Assembly (NCBI RefSeq): GCF_030272615.1
Contig: NC_081410.1
Span: 123,933,640 to 123,997,639, forward strand
DNA length: 64,000 nt
Reading direction: 5' to 3'
Source: Cryptomeria japonica
Taxonomy: Eukaryota > Streptophyta > Pinopsida > Cupressales > Cupressaceae
Part shown: positions 44,601 through 50,356 of the stretch, one piece after another
Numbering within the stretch: the stretch's first letter is position 1
Layout of the letters: each line of letters starts with the position of its first letter
Position numbers and translations under genes: made by a program
The notes under the pieces: generated by a model
The model's input: the letters and a program-made list of their open reading frames with translations, nothing else
What the model was told of the DNA's origin: nothing
Databases searched by the model: none

Positions 44601-46110
44601 TAAAAAGGGCTAGCAAACTATTTGACTTGAAGTCTCAAACAAACATTGAAGTTAAGATTCATATCTAAAGGTAAACCCAAGTATCCCTAAGATAGATACT
44701 ACTTGACCTCAAATCCATATCAAAAGAATAAGTACATTAATTTTTAGCAGAATTCACATCAGTAAACTGTCGAAAGCCTGTCTCAATCTCTAGGAGATTA
44801 CCAGAGCAAGAATCCATATCACTAAAATTGGCCATAGCCTAATATAGTCATTGAAGAGAACATAAAGCTTAGTAAGGTTAGCCCCTCGGTTGGCCTCTAT
44901 AGGTGTATAGTGAAGATAAACAACTTGGAATATATAAGTATTCTGCTAATCTCCTTCATGACATTATTAAGACTTAAATTTGTCAAATTCCTTTGGGAGG
45001 GGATGATAGATGTTACATTCTGCGAATATGTCTCAAGTACAATTTATAGGGGTATCATTAACAATATCTTTCCAAATGGTGAGTTCCTCAGCTACTTTAT
45101 CAGGGATTCACCTAAGCTGCAATGAACAGTACTTTGAGCTTACCGTCCAAATTCCAACCAAGACGATCAGCTTCAACAACCCCTGGGTTTCCATTTGAGG
45201 CACCATTGAGTTTTGGGTTGGAAATTTTTTGCATGATTCAATTTTCTTACCTCATTATTTGTATTGCATTAATTATGAAGAATGTTACTGCTTTTTTTTT
45301 CCATTTTAGGTCCAGGAAATGTCTGTATTTGATAATGCTGGAAGCCAGTTACACAGTTTTTCATTCTACCAGGACTCCTAGCTTGGTCATGTGGTATATA
45401 ATTAGTCACTTCTTTAATCAGTGAGCTAAAGCTGCAGCCACAAAATGCCATTCATAATACTCCTCTTAGTGTGTTTTTTGAAGATGGGAAAAGGAATAAT
45501 TTGGATCCAATATTTGCATTTTCAGGTAACCTTGTGGGGCAACTATTCTGTTGACCCTATTACTCATTTTGTTCAAGGGGGTTGGAAAATGGACAAACTT
45601 GTTTATTACAAAATTACAATTTGCACAGTGGAGGAGAGTAGTAGACTTTAATGTTTGTACAGAAATAAATAGTATGCTATGCTGTGATTTATTGGTCTGT
45701 TTAATTAATTGTTGTTATTCATATTCTCCTTAACAATTTTTGTAGGAGTAACACAAATCATGATCATGACCAGCCAGCTCATCTACATGTGTGTGATCCT
45801 AGAAAGCCATTGGATGTAAACTTACCAAGATATGCAGGGCCAGAGTCTCGATACTGTCCAGCACGTGTGTATGAGTATGTAATACTCTTTTTGTTGCATT
45901 ACCAAATGTTAAAATTAAACCAATGGATTATACCCTTTTTTTTGGCCATACCAAGTTTATTCTCTTGAAATTTTGTAAGTTAATTAGTGCAATCATTTGA
46001 CTATGGTCTCACAAACCTTTGAAACACTTGTTTCTGTACTCAGATATGTGTCAGATGAGAATGGCTCTTTGAAGTTTCATATCAATGCACAAAATTGTCT
46101 GCACTGCAAG
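11543..46110 (+). CDS. ETFQO: ETF:ubiquinone oxidoreductase gene, partial (six internal exons)
   Basis: Electron-transfer flavoprotein:ubiquinone oxidoreductase is an inner mitochondrial membrane flavoprotein with FAD and a 4Fe-4S cluster. It passes electrons from ETF (amino-acid and acyl-CoA catabolism) to ubiquinone. The joined exons 11543-11667, 11876-11925, 19360-19426, 19541-19620, 45746-45874 and 46044-46110 encode the C-terminal third: GMLAAEAAFDVLWNGVDL, AFNYGLIPGLGLSALEL, LPWTLKHGKPDHEATE, KYPKPDGKVTFDLLTSLYR, SNTNHDHDQPAHL, ESRYCPARVYEYV and NAQNCLHCK. Three of the four cluster cysteines are visible (YCPARVYEY, NCLHC); the fourth should be in the missing last exon. All phases match and there are no stops, so the gene looks functional. 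Introns measure 208, 7,434, 114, 26,125 and 169 bp. The N-terminal FAD domain and last exon are outside the window. The family call is from recalled similarity, not a search. Confidence 0.93.
11876..11925 (+). CDS. ETFQO: ETFQO exon b
   Basis: Encodes AFNYGLIPGLGLSALE plus two bases of the next codon. Acceptor ttgtag ends at 11875 and donor gtaaga starts at 11926. Confidence 0.92.
11926..12785. other. Intron between ETFQO exons b and c, left part
   Basis: Non-coding with no element recognised. It runs up to the insertion site of E3. Confidence 0.5.
12786..12845 (+). repeat. Conserved 5' terminus of the E family (copy in E3)
   Basis: The block contains TGTTGTGAC, then TTTTCACACATTGCCCC and CATTGCAAATGGGGACCCCC. 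Copies are at 14944, 21040 and, inverted, 41849. It holds two inverted motifs: gtgac...tttcacac and CCCCATTGCAAATGGGG. Confidence 0.85.
13255..14165 (+). repeat. Degenerate tandem repeat in E3 leader
   Basis: Repeated phrases of the type cttgtgcaaggcacccttcc and aaatgcgctcc recur roughly every 60-120 bp. Copies are strongly diverged, so unit length is uncertain. Confidence 0.5.
14944..17118 (+). mobile_element. E4: short E-family element nested in E3
   Basis: It starts TGTTGTGACGTTTTCACACA at 14944 and ends aaaaaacacatcaaca at 17118. Both ends are diagnostic of the family and it sits inside E3. Flanks ctttg and cttca agree only in three bases, so the target duplication is doubtful. It has no significant reading frame. 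Its interior contains a pyrimidine-rich tract instead of the hairpin array of E2. Confidence 0.6.
15235..15870 (+). repeat. Pyrimidine-rich degenerate minisatellite in E4
   Basis: A C+T-rich stretch with recurring tccttcatcc, cttataccc and ccaccgcg(a/g)cat units. The open frame across it (about 109 codons) is low complexity (His/Pro/Leu/Ser) and not believed. Confidence 0.6.
18676..19359. other. Intron between ETFQO exons b and c, right part
   Basis: Non-coding and A+T-rich, ending in the acceptor of exon c. No element was recognised. Confidence 0.5.
19360..19426 (+). CDS. ETFQO: ETFQO exon c
   Basis: Encodes YITKGRLPWTLKHGKPDHEA and TE after completing a Leu codon. Acceptor gcgccag ends at 19359 and donor gtagga starts at 19427. 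It is separated from exon b by a 7.4-kb intron filled by elements E3 and E4. Confidence 0.92.
19541..19620 (+). CDS. ETFQO: ETFQO exon d
   Basis: Encodes IAEMHTPIKYPKPDGKVTFD then LLTSLY plus two bases (AG). Acceptor tgtgcag ends at 19540 and donor gttggt starts at 19621. The intron between c and d (114 bp) is too short to hold an element. Confidence 0.92.
19621..20907. other. Start of the 26-kb ETFQO intron
   Basis: No confident coding region. A broken plus-strand trace at about 20600-20810 (WKYPQDSKERTSEDAQERKD) is rich in charged residues but cannot be assigned. It may be part of G1 or of an older element. Confidence 0.4.
20908..21039 (+). pseudogene. G1 extra ORF, N-terminal part (split by E2)
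   Basis: The frame starts MDKRKVVVPDTGKKERQPKV and runs 44 codons to WWLEAQS at the E2 insertion site. If E2 and one copy of its 5-bp target duplication are ignored, the frame continues exactly into SPDDILVKTQLGRAQVH at 28564. This shows that both parts were one gene before E2 inserted. No function can be named for this N-terminal part. Confidence 0.65.
21040..21100 (+). repeat. Conserved 5' terminus of the E family (copy in E2)
   Basis: TGTTGTGACC followed by ATTTCACACATCGCCCC and CATTGAAAATGGGGACCCCC, nearly the same as at 12786 and 14944. Confidence 0.85.
21472..23397 (+). repeat. Array of 13 conserved hairpin motifs, period about 166 bp
   Basis: A motif of about 34-35 bp, atcgctcctgtccctct followed by ccaagggacaagggcgat, recurs at 21472, 21638, 21804, 21846, 22013, 22179, 22356, 22522, 22699, 22864, 23029, 23196 and 23363. 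Spacings are 166, 166, 42, 167, 166, 177, 166, 177, 165, 165, 167 and 167 bp. Each motif is an imperfect palindrome (CGCTC..GTCCCT / AGGGAC..GAGCG). The DNA between motifs is far more diverged, keeping only hints such as ttgaatataa about 80 bp before the next motif. It is a decayed tandem repeat in which only the hairpin has stayed constant. It lies between the E2 terminus and the ORF, so it would be in the promoter or leader region. Confidence 0.88.
23731..23740 (+). promoter_or_regulatory. TATA-like box upstream of the E2 ORF
   Basis: ctatatatag lies about 540 bp before the first ATG of the ORF, at the right edge of the hairpin array. It fits a plant core promoter, but there is no transcript evidence. 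Confidence 0.45.
24222..27500 (+). CDS. Large E-family ORF of unknown function (intact)
   Basis: Open for 1,092 codons from ATG 24222. I prefer the second ATG at 24270 (MATPKAGAST, 1,076 codons), because the E5 homologue starts at the matching place. Residues about 30-540 form a globular region (SKWSHIGDTNLG, GFPPAIQCHELMIE, SFHMSSYVIYALIRSVEYAG, YGAWFIQFPKFTYIRVHG). About 540-670 is a Glu/Lys/Ser-rich linker. From about 680 there is a second conserved part (IPDWLKER, RDETGSRKLQIATP), then helical, acidic sequence to the end. E5 (32353-39813) carries a diverged homologue whose stop codon falls at the same place, which argues for a real protein. No zinc knuckle, protease or catalytic triad was seen. 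The layout recalls capsid-like or plant-mobile-domain-like ORFs of plant retroelements, but I cannot assign it. Confidence 0.8.
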   Translation: MLFIAKSILIMKCCVGMATPKAGASTSRSALMKEDQKTEEVETKIVSKWSHIGDTNLGNFSTKKFREVPYIGKPSPVARRIIESGIIKAAGFPPAIQCHELMIECARHYDPQSRTIVSNEGNTLAYLSEEAISEAFHLPEHRDMIYKSIEGARSMYEDDPDACLSIINKNWLLKSRPCLSKVPNTPHRIDFQEEYRDLITLLNRVTGAPHAFYFEKWMFYFIQVIVQGKGTIHWARMISHCLDVQLRRLKATKSFHMSSYVIYALIRSVEYAGLPHRGVIGKGPGEVRACDSYAYLHHPPGSNYKLVNDTFTMNITRTLQGGIHNRLSQDAQEFIKRYGAWFIQFPKFTYIRVHGCPLPPYMLPRYPTDRIVLLEVTRQLAAYVKAFRHRHQNGVPVPIILGNSVEVCPNALAMDDAEKELALYSFSSFVLRESFDPHGHLEETVGRRFRHEYQIEDFMMNLLDDLEVKRKMHSRLPLDFIRKCRIYRVADQAQDSGRHIQSSYDRESKTVRLDWNEPEVVDLDTLMAPVLSCTRRWVDIQHQNLREQGIAMSFTLEEKPAEGGASVSEGNPNPRNSGEGNLRCASEGNLHSRGSKRKERPGKRESSKKKQEANRDRSSGTSSRPEKRTIQVEESMESMVQNDRQEEGQAQHGSPDGSLQDYELDEDKEDNEITSPPRQEEIVHKEIQVQETRSIIPDWLKERLTKVIVIEDEDNAIDLESLVGRSHEVTEKKKATKMSKMIRDETGSRKLQIATPAADKYEGEILAEDYDIQTFELGPPTAEQTLDDATDSFEALKDKLREEMEKNRKLERERGAWRTYFSHINEPLGRQDPVRSPVQALPLQSINEAERFRNMVQRTSNWMDRSHTVAAEFVTRMMKFIHQAIQVLEMIHNLMITVAAFAHTKDVIIPVLKVIRHTSRKILAQERILDGEPHSLFHWSTLLHMKNVFFEDISTRCSQVEEVINPIQDRVFEVLRTILGRRIEVETDVEMQELEDRIKVIFCKDANVTDEQYDQMFAIMLLIERTKELESTWDAALLDAFDQVIHLEESMKNLPEIPIAEIEGIVTKFIAYAKKENWKGNKILDERLLQMT
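27595..28558 (+). promoter_or_regulatory. Right-end module of E2 (LTR-like, with TATA box)
   Basis: It begins near aacaaaccctaattaggg, a palindromic motif shared with E3 at about 17776. It has a TATA-like tatttata at 27685-27692 followed by pyrimidine-rich leader and gagagttaatagttgatg (compare E3 at 17886). It ends agagaggataagatgcctat...acacgtcaaca, close to the ends of E3 and E4. Length and content are similar to a U3-R-U5 region. No second copy exists at the left end of E2. Confidence 0.5.
28564..29558 (+). pseudogene. G1 extra ORF, middle part
   Basis: The frame continues from 20908-21039 across E2 (PDDILVKTQLGRAQVHWAIQ), with FKYQHTDVTVSFAPDDFARV and FGIPDEGKKVDKHAMK. It runs to an in-frame TAG at 29061-29063, where a sense codon is likely lost, and then on in the same frame (DRIHEFLTLKHKAFYMPHHA) to 29558. 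The FAPDDFARVFGIP block resembles the N-terminal block of putative transposon-associated proteins in plants. That is an impression, not a search result. It lies between the missing integrase and the 3' LTR, where plant gypsy elements may carry an additional ORF. Confidence 0.55.
29405..30790 (+). pseudogene. G1 extra ORF, C-terminal part with coiled coil, frame-shifted
   Basis: Two successive frames, 29405-30241 and 30407-30805, continue the product with stop codons between them (30239-30241 and near 30388). The first is Pro/Thr/Gly-rich and then acidic. The second encodes a strongly helical heptad-like stretch (LEANLSSTRAKLDKKHIELM, LVAERDLRHLTEQVLQLREQ), a likely coiled coil. The last codons run into the polypurine tract. 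A decayed relative is readable on the minus strand of G2 at about 51480-51760. Confidence 0.5.
30777..30792 (+). other. Polypurine tract of G1
   Basis: tttttgggggggatga directly before the LTR start TGTTGTCGGG. The inverted equivalent in G2 is at 51406-51419. It would prime plus-strand DNA synthesis. Confidence 0.7.
30793..30985 (+). repeat. 3' LTR of G1 (right end approximate)
   Basis: Starts TGTTGTCGGG and shares the gtcggt/cccgtcggt motifs of the G2 and G3 LTRs. A plausible end is aatcaatagaaca at 30985, but without a partner LTR the end is not proven. Confidence 0.5.
30986..31349. other. Intron sequence, nothing assigned
   Basis: No coding or repeat feature was supported here. Confidence 0.4.
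31350..32256. repeat. LTR-like remnant with GGGGACATTACA end
   Basis: It contains repeated gctacagtaacatgaatagtg-type units (31366-31460), the motif actggaaatgactaggccaa (32135) and the end gtggggacattaca (32256). All three have counterparts at 7590-8359. The left boundary is uncertain. It lies against the 3' end of the E5 element and probably replaced or interrupted its right end. Confidence 0.5.
32353..34777 (-). pseudogene. E5 copy of the E-family ORF, C-terminal two thirds
   Basis: Minus-strand fragments align with the E2 ORF in order. MILLEVLRQLETYESFKRT matches the E2 RIVLLEVTRQLAAYVKAF block. NFDPHSHIGLVNGEKYKH follows, then the 33156-34097 frame with IPDWLKERMKVKAPVEAQ and RDETGCRSIQIAVPKVDE. 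The 32536-33042 helical part and finally WENAFATYADDLDIIEFKIN to a TGA at 32353-32355 come last. That stop lies at the equivalent place to the E2 stop. Several frame shifts separate the pieces. Conservation of IPDWLKER and RDETG.R..QIA.P between these diverged copies marks the constrained parts of the protein. Confidence 0.75.
34665..34777. repeat. 113-bp direct repeat, left copy (borders G3)
   Basis: Runs from tccttagcttgctgag to ggagttgcag. It matches 38895-39007 with a single difference (tgagtgag against tgagggag). The sequence is part of the E5 ORF (minus, around the ITRILQGGTHQRLTQQAK block). The last base abuts the first base of the G3 LTR. Confidence 0.92.
34778..35124 (+). repeat. 5' LTR of G3 (347 bp)
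   Basis: Starts TGTTAGGGGTC and ends ggactaaaca before the primer-binding site. It contains a TATA-like ctatatattg at 34915 and cgtcggg motifs shared with the other gypsy LTRs here. There is no partner LTR. Confidence 0.75.
35128..35140 (+). other. Primer-binding site of G3
   Basis: TGGCGTCGTTACC, a degenerate form of TGGCGCCGTTGCC (intact in G2), which is complementary to the 3' end of plant tRNA-Asp and is used by several plant gypsy lineages. Confidence 0.65.
35185..35980 (+). pseudogene. G3 region upstream of gag, frame-shifted
   Basis: A 129-codon frame (35185-35574, rich in Glu/Arg: QEERGREASW-type, LLELWDVSVTQYVQ) is followed by shorter frames to 35980. It corresponds to the Glu/Arg-rich N-terminal extension of the G2 ORF. 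Frame breaks make it non-coding as a whole. Confidence 0.5.
35982..37697 (+). CDS. G3 gag with zinc knuckles (open frame)
   Basis: Open from 35982, but that codon is TTG. The first ATG is 36201 (MAHTLEKQKLPKFMGDGSED), which also matches the gag start of G2. The capsid part has RHCKTCVTIWEANGQDDRDY, FPATLRGIAIDWYTDLD, FKLLRDDNEIVAEIYNTKQG and KKRWFVEGLVPSLRRTMK. A Lys/Asp-rich linker and four Cys/His motifs follow: CTNCKTEGHTKGSC, DICQVMGHSTKEC, CRKCNEWGHFAREC and CRWCGPRNHEDVDC. The frame ends TAG at 37695-37697 just before protease, which lies in another frame. It would form the virus-like particle and bind RNA in the nucleocapsid role. Confidence 0.8.
   Translation: MSGIKNLSLSKRIKIGRSDPETPGRRDYRSEGDQILIGRGPTRPRAYGTLRTNSTFPTYSHFQVVHKTAQKRTMAHTLEKQKLPKFMGDGSEDPVRHCKTCVTIWEANGQDDRDYWVKAFPATLRGIAIDWYTDLDAQHKTSWSNLKKAFEEEFKLLRDDNEIVAEIYNTKQGKNESVRAYNRRLRELLNKMENQPADGLKKRWFVEGLVPSLRRTMKVVPPPSYDEAYNRAMDIESENKTSQGKRRTSDGDSTDEDSDKGSKTVQALRKDMMRMMKELKGDKESGREGKELWCTNCKTEGHTKGSCPRKVFNDICQVMGHSTKECPYNLKERSTQVLYAQPNQSTPPATPPKPTANSDASLGGYKNNRQGNNISNNNTPRSRIQYDGKGRPMIQCRKCNEWGHFARECQNGGDAGSLLCRWCGPRNHEDVDCPKQKGVNMLDVEGSREDVLAITRLQNKKAIYSDPQTEKERLQEARVDIERAMARERRASHLAADTPVRSELEKTIIKQMLQTTIPVRVSDLLQTMPQLRIALTNVTEDTTIGQEHQTVTKSSTGLVKGSGTDAMNPSY
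37698..38894 (+). pseudogene. G3 protease and start of reverse transcriptase, frame-shifted
   Basis: Protease: TIVDGGSGVNVLSEETW (37767), with the Asp-Gly-Gly-Ser active-site turn, a TGA for Trp at 37838, and then GADQHGIKPLGTLM and AYDALLGRGWLIMAKANHNW. A second frame (38120 on) has FHWQMEDYEVFHPE, DDWNPVLKAVAFKIFLEYKD, VFAWTYKDLKGIPSELC, NEEINKMLEARIIV and CVDFRYLNAITIKDPFPIPF. The latter is the N-terminal part of RT. Truncation occurs right after PFTDV, replaced by the 113-bp repeat. Confidence 0.85.
38895..39007. repeat. 113-bp direct repeat, right copy (borders G3)
   Basis: Matches 34665-34777 with one base difference. Here it continues without a break into the rest of the E5 ORF (39008 onward on the minus-strand map), so this copy is in its original context on the right side. 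Confidence 0.92.
38895..39813 (-). pseudogene. E5 copy of the E-family ORF, N-terminal third
   Basis: Starts with ATG at 39811-39813 (MKFASKGLQPKSKITSKWRK) and follows the E2 ORF closely: VGYTNLGHVDFKDFRR, GIVKAARFPPAIECSELIVE, LTYLGELAIQEAFEIPKS. After a decayed part comes TKSFIMSSYIIYLLARNYRY at 39008-39202. The protein similarity runs up to the G3 insertion point and resumes on the other side of G3. Confidence 0.78.
39814..40559. other. E5 untranslated leader
   Basis: Non-coding. Contains a short (ga)n run at 40229-40247. On the minus strand it lies between the tandem array and the ORF start. Confidence 0.45.
40560..41290. repeat. Degenerate tandem repeat in E5 leader
   Basis: Plus-strand phrases of the type cttggtggacttcggcatat and gcaagccat(t/g)tc recur about every 60-70 bp, about ten times. 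Copies differ strongly. The position is equivalent to the hairpin array of E2, but the sequence is unrelated. Confidence 0.55.
41790..41849 (-). repeat. Conserved 5' terminus of the E family (copy in E5)
   Basis: Minus strand: TATTGTGACC, TTTTTCACACATCACCCC and CATAGCAAATGGGACCCCCA, clearly the block seen at 12786, 14944 and 21040. Confidence 0.8.
41869..42395 (-). pseudogene. hAT3 transposase, DUF659 and following region
   Basis: Frame 42114-42395 reads DUF659 core: TYSKNVTFLCEVIEVIYKVG, VVQVVTDNAANYVVVGKLLM, FWSPCATHCIDVMLENIGKI. It ends at an in-frame stop. A second frame (41869-42033) continues with RFSTKFITLKSLIWSKIALR and FVGEEWTSSSYAK, then stops at the E5 border, so the hAT dimerisation domain is lost from here. 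It is more diverged from hAT1 and hAT2 than those are from each other. Confidence 0.75.
42902..43387 (-). pseudogene. hAT3 transposase N-terminal region (BED-like, decayed)
   Basis: Reads FHGSINRLKYHI...HDADPC, the latter half of a BED-like zinc finger. A Lys/Arg-rich stretch (EMKKKRREELASIG), an Ala/Thr/Ser repeat and SKMDSFFEPHATLDAQPLLV follow. The first Cys pair of the finger is not in frame. Between 42396 and 42901 only short broken frames are seen. Confidence 0.5.
43985..44167. repeat. Subterminal repeats of hAT3
   Basis: G+C-rich stretch with many copies of gactygcc / cttggc(g/t)agtc in both orientations, including a 25-bp near-perfect palindrome at 44133-44157. Short repeats near the ends are typical transposase-binding regions in hAT elements. 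That role is inferred here. Confidence 0.55.
44168..45745. other. End of the 26-kb ETFQO intron
   Basis: Non-coding and A+T-rich, ending in the acceptor ttgtag at 45745. No element was recognised. Confidence 0.5.
45746..45874 (+). CDS. ETFQO: ETFQO exon e
   Basis: The first base G completes an Arg codon begun by AG in exon d, 26 kb upstream. The exon then encodes SNTNHDHDQPAHLHVCDPRK and, at its end, AGPESRYCPARVY. The donor chosen is gtatgt at 45875. A second GT four bases downstream would break the frame with exon f. Its Cys is the first 4Fe-4S ligand by family comparison. Confidence 0.92.
46044..46110 (+). CDS. ETFQO: ETFQO exon f
   Basis: After completing a Glu codon it encodes YVSDENGSLKFHINAQNCLH and CK. 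The NCLHC cysteines are cluster ligands by family comparison. Acceptor tactcag ends at 46043 and donor gttagt starts at 46111. The next exon was not found between 46111 and 64000. Confidence 0.92.
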
Positions 46111-46924
46111 GTTAGTTTGTGTGAGTTTTTTCAACTTTGTTATGATAATGATTGATAATGCATGATACCTATTTTTCTGGATACAAAGGGAAATAAATAA
46201 ATCACTGCAGTAAACATTCATTGTTGAAAGCAAGATTTTATAATTAATATAGGCAGTATTAAATTTTTTTTTCAGAATTCTTTTTTATTTAAACTTCTGA
46301 TGCTACATCCTTAGTCTTATAAGAATCTTGTTTGACGAAGATAACATGATTGTATTAAAACAAGAATAATCCTTGACACTAAATGTGTTTGATACCATTG
46401 TTTTAAATTTTTTTATTTCCAACATTTCAATGTCAACTATGGAAGAAATATATAAAGCATAATATATTCAAATAAATAATACTAATAGTAATTTATCAAT
46501 ACACAAATTATAATATTAAATATAATTCACAAATATGGCGTAGGATAAATAGAGTATTTGGTCATTGGACACATGATTAGTTTTGTCCATATGAGGTGAT
46601 GACTTGTGTCTTTCTATAGCAACTCTTTCTAAATAATGAAGCTTTCACACTTGTCTCGAAGAGGCAAAAGGCTTTTACCTTGAAGCACAATTGCAATATG
46701 AAAGTTGATAGTGTAAATGCTATTGCAGTTATATATAGTGTTCTCTTGGAATGCATCTCTGGGTTTTGGAGTTGTTCCTTGGAATAGGACTGTTCTGGGA
46801 GGAGGTGGGATGGTGACATTTTTTTTTTATCCTCAAGTTTACACCCCCACAGAGGCTTGTCCTTTGGACAGCCATACTAAGGAAGGAATTTTTCCCTTGT
46901 TAAGGATGTCCAGCAATTCCTAGG

Positions 46925-47140
46925 GTGTCTGTCTTGACATCCCTCAACCATCTTGGGGATAGGACATTTAGACGTCCCTTGATCTTCTTGGGAACAGCAT
47001 TACTTTCTAACATCCCTTGACTCATGGGGACGGCAGGACATTTCAGACTTACCTTTGTTTTCTTGGGGACAATAAGACATTCAAACGTTCCTCGACTATC
47101 CTAAGGACTGCAAGACACTCCCTAATGTCCTTAGAAAAGA
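46925..47140. repeat. Degenerate tandem repeat, about 55-bp unit
   Basis: Four to five diverged copies built from tcttggggacaggacattta and acgtccctcgac phrases. Confidence 0.55.
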
Positions 47141-49979
47141 CCTTGCAACAGACTTTTGTGGGAAGTGGAATAGAAACACATTATGGCTTAGAGAATTTTT
47201 AATTTTTTGCATGGTTGAAGAAAAACATCAGTACCCATTAGTCACCATAAGGGCTCAATCTAGAAAGATGATCTCCAACAAAACTAATACTAAAAATGGC
47301 TCAGTGATTGTACGAGAGCACGAAATCAGCATGAAAAATATATGCAGGCCTATATGAGGAAGACAGTAGTAACCCCCTGGAAGCCCCAAGTTATTGACCA
47401 TTTCTAAATAACTTAAAATAGAATCTTTATTATTTAAAGAAGAAATGACATGGACGACGAAGAATCAAACTCTACAACAGCAAAAACAAATCCTCCACTC
47501 ATATGATTGAAAATTGAATACATTGCAATAATTCCTAAAATAGAGTTCTCATCTACAGCTCTGATGTCTCACAGGATTTAGTGCAAGGAAAAAGCTCTCA
47601 TTGGCATAGAGACCATGTAAATGTAATAGAAAGAAGATAAATCAATAATATCAAGTCCCATGAAGGAGCTGATTAATAGAGAAGTTGTCAGCTATCCAAG
47701 GTGAAATAAATGGTTTTGAGTGGGCATAGTAGAAGGGAATTGGATGATATCTCTGGCTTATGCAACCATACTCGCACAAGAATTAATTAATTAAAAATAG
47801 AGGAGAATCTTGAAAATATAATCATGCCCTAAAGCATTCAAATTTCATATGACTCATTATTTGTGAAAAGAATTTCAAAACAAAGAATGGCAAGGGCCCT
47901 TCTAGATGCCAAATAGATCATTTATTCTTATGCTATATGTTTGGTAAGGAGAAATGAGAATAAATGGCACTCTCTTGGGATGTGAACCACTGCAATTAGC
48001 TCCATTGGTTTAATCTGCAGGTGTTAATAATCAATCTTGCCCATCGAAGTGATGAAGTTCCATCACCAACCAACTCAAATTTATATGTTTGAACATATGC
48101 CTTGAAAGAAACCTCATGATCTTTAATGATGCAAAAAATATGACTCAGTCTCTACTACACATGTTTGAGCACAAATCTGCACTATGATATTAATCTCTTT
48201 TTACAAAACAGGTAATAGATTACATTTATTAGATCTAGAGGATGCCAAAATTTGCCACCTATGGAATTTCCATTTCCAGTTAAACGCTGGTGTATTAAGG
48301 TAACGAGAAGGATAAAATGGGACCCACCTCCTTCATCATATAAGTTAATTTTTATGGTGCTTTGAAAACTAACTTGAGAGGCAAATATATTACAATGAGT
48401 ATTTTTCACAATATGGAGAGCCTCAGGGACATCATGCTCCAACCCAATTAAAAAAAAAGAAGGTAGAGTGGGCAGCATACCAGTGAAGTCAGCTATGTCA
48501 ATAAACTTTGGTATTTCTTTTCACCTTCCTTGGGTTTCAAGTTTGCCTCCAACAGTTGAAACCGTGATCTGTAATGTGACATGTCCCTTGTAGAGTCAAA
48601 TTAAGTTTGCCTTATTCCTTAATGATTAAGTGTCTAATATTGCAATGAATCAGTTATCTCTAAAGAATTGTATTGATTTGTACAAAGGGATATATATAAT
48701 ACCTACATTTGTCATACCGATGGCTTAGTAAAGGAATGAGGAGTTCAATCAATATTATTGTCAAACGACAAGGATCGAGTTTATTGTAGATTCTGCAATT
48801 CTGTTCCAAGTAATAAGTATGTTATTTTCATCAATATGAGAAAGAAAGGATGTCATAAGTACAAATCAATCCTCCTGAAAGATCCCCACTCAAATTTGTT
48901 GTAATTTTTTCTGAATTTTGATACTGTTGAATTAAGGATTTGAGGTAGTTTTTCAATTGTTTTGGCTTCGGTTTTGTTGCCAATGGGAATGGGGTTTTAC
49001 ACATGAGACATATGCCAATAAACAATGTTCTAGATCCAAATTGTAAAACTATAACTGACTATAAATTTCTGAGTTCTGATTTTTAATAACAGCAAGATAA
49101 CAACTTTTCAAAATTTATAGAATTAAGTCAAATATGCATACCCGGAGTCCAACGCTCAACCAGTGAAGGGTTTTATTGAAGAATTTAATGAAATCACAGT
49201 ATATGAGTATCCATTGAGGTACAATGAGTCCAATTGACTTTATTTGCACCAACAATAATTATCAAAAACAAATATTGAATGAAACAATAGGAATGCTAAG
49301 TCCCACGCCTGGCCTCCAAGCAAGATTATTGCATTTAATTGAATTTCCTCAAAGAATGCACAATCTAAATCTCAATTGGCCCCTAGTGCCTAATGGAATT
49401 ACAAAGACACTGCTGATAAATGCTGGTCAAGAGGTCTGCACAATTTCCCAACCCTTTCCCTTGTGGTACGGCCTAATAGAGCAATAATTTGGCTGCAAGA
49501 TGGTACGTCTGGCCCTAGGAAAGGTACGCCTGAGATAAGAGAGCTTCAAACCGTCCCAATGTATCACAATTGACCATATATCTGCTGCAATCAGACTTTT
49601 ATAGAACCCTTGCTAAGAAATACACAAAATCAATGAGAAATTCGGCTTCCTAGAAGCATTTTTTGTTAATGAATTTGCCTGATCTTCGTGCACTAAACCC
49701 TTGATGCTTATTTGCTGAAAGAAACCTATAAAATCAGCATGAAAATTCATCAAATCAAGTACAAATGAAAACCCTGTGTAGATTTCCCTCAATGGTGAGT
49801 TTGGTTTTCGTCCAATTCATGATTCTCCATGTGTTTTCGTCCTCTGGAAAATACCTAGCAAGTTGCTCTAAGAGAAAAAATTCTAAAAATGCACGTACAT
49901 AATGAGCAAATAGAGAAATGAATTCTCTTTTATAAAACCCCTTTCTTACTTTGGATTCCAATGCCCTAATTAGCCTCTT

Positions 49980-50356
49980 TTAATTTGTCTTTCAAGTCCA
50001 ATTGTGGTGCCCATCCATAGGTGGCATCCAATTTGAGGTAATAAAATAACTTTATTTAACTCTATAATTTAACATTATAAAGTTACTTTATGATTTTCAT
50101 AACTTGCCATAAATAGTCACTTTAATGATATTTTGCTATTTTTAGCAAAAGTGATTTTCTATTTCTAGCAAAAAGTGACTTACCCATAAAATAACATTAT
50201 TTGCTCATTAAATAAACATCTAGAAGCCATCCTCTAGCCTATAAAGTCCTCCCATGCTAGGAATAACATCTCCTATCCACTGGATTTTCCTACGGAGATG
50301 GATAACAGGCAAGTCTCAACATTTGAGTGATCATCTAGGAAAGGGGGGACATTGCA
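49980..50356. repeat. Possible LTR-like remnant ending GGGGACATTGCA
   Basis: Closing sequence ctaggaaaggggggacattg with CA at 50356 resembles the ends at 8359 and 32256. Only the end is recognisable. Confidence 0.3.

Noticed and set aside
46750-46815. Possible last ETFQO exon (WNRTV.GGGG-like translation)
   Set aside because: Only a short Gly run resembles the expected end. The preceding Cys ligand block (expected CDIKD-type) and a fitting acceptor with the right phase are missing, so it is taken as chance.
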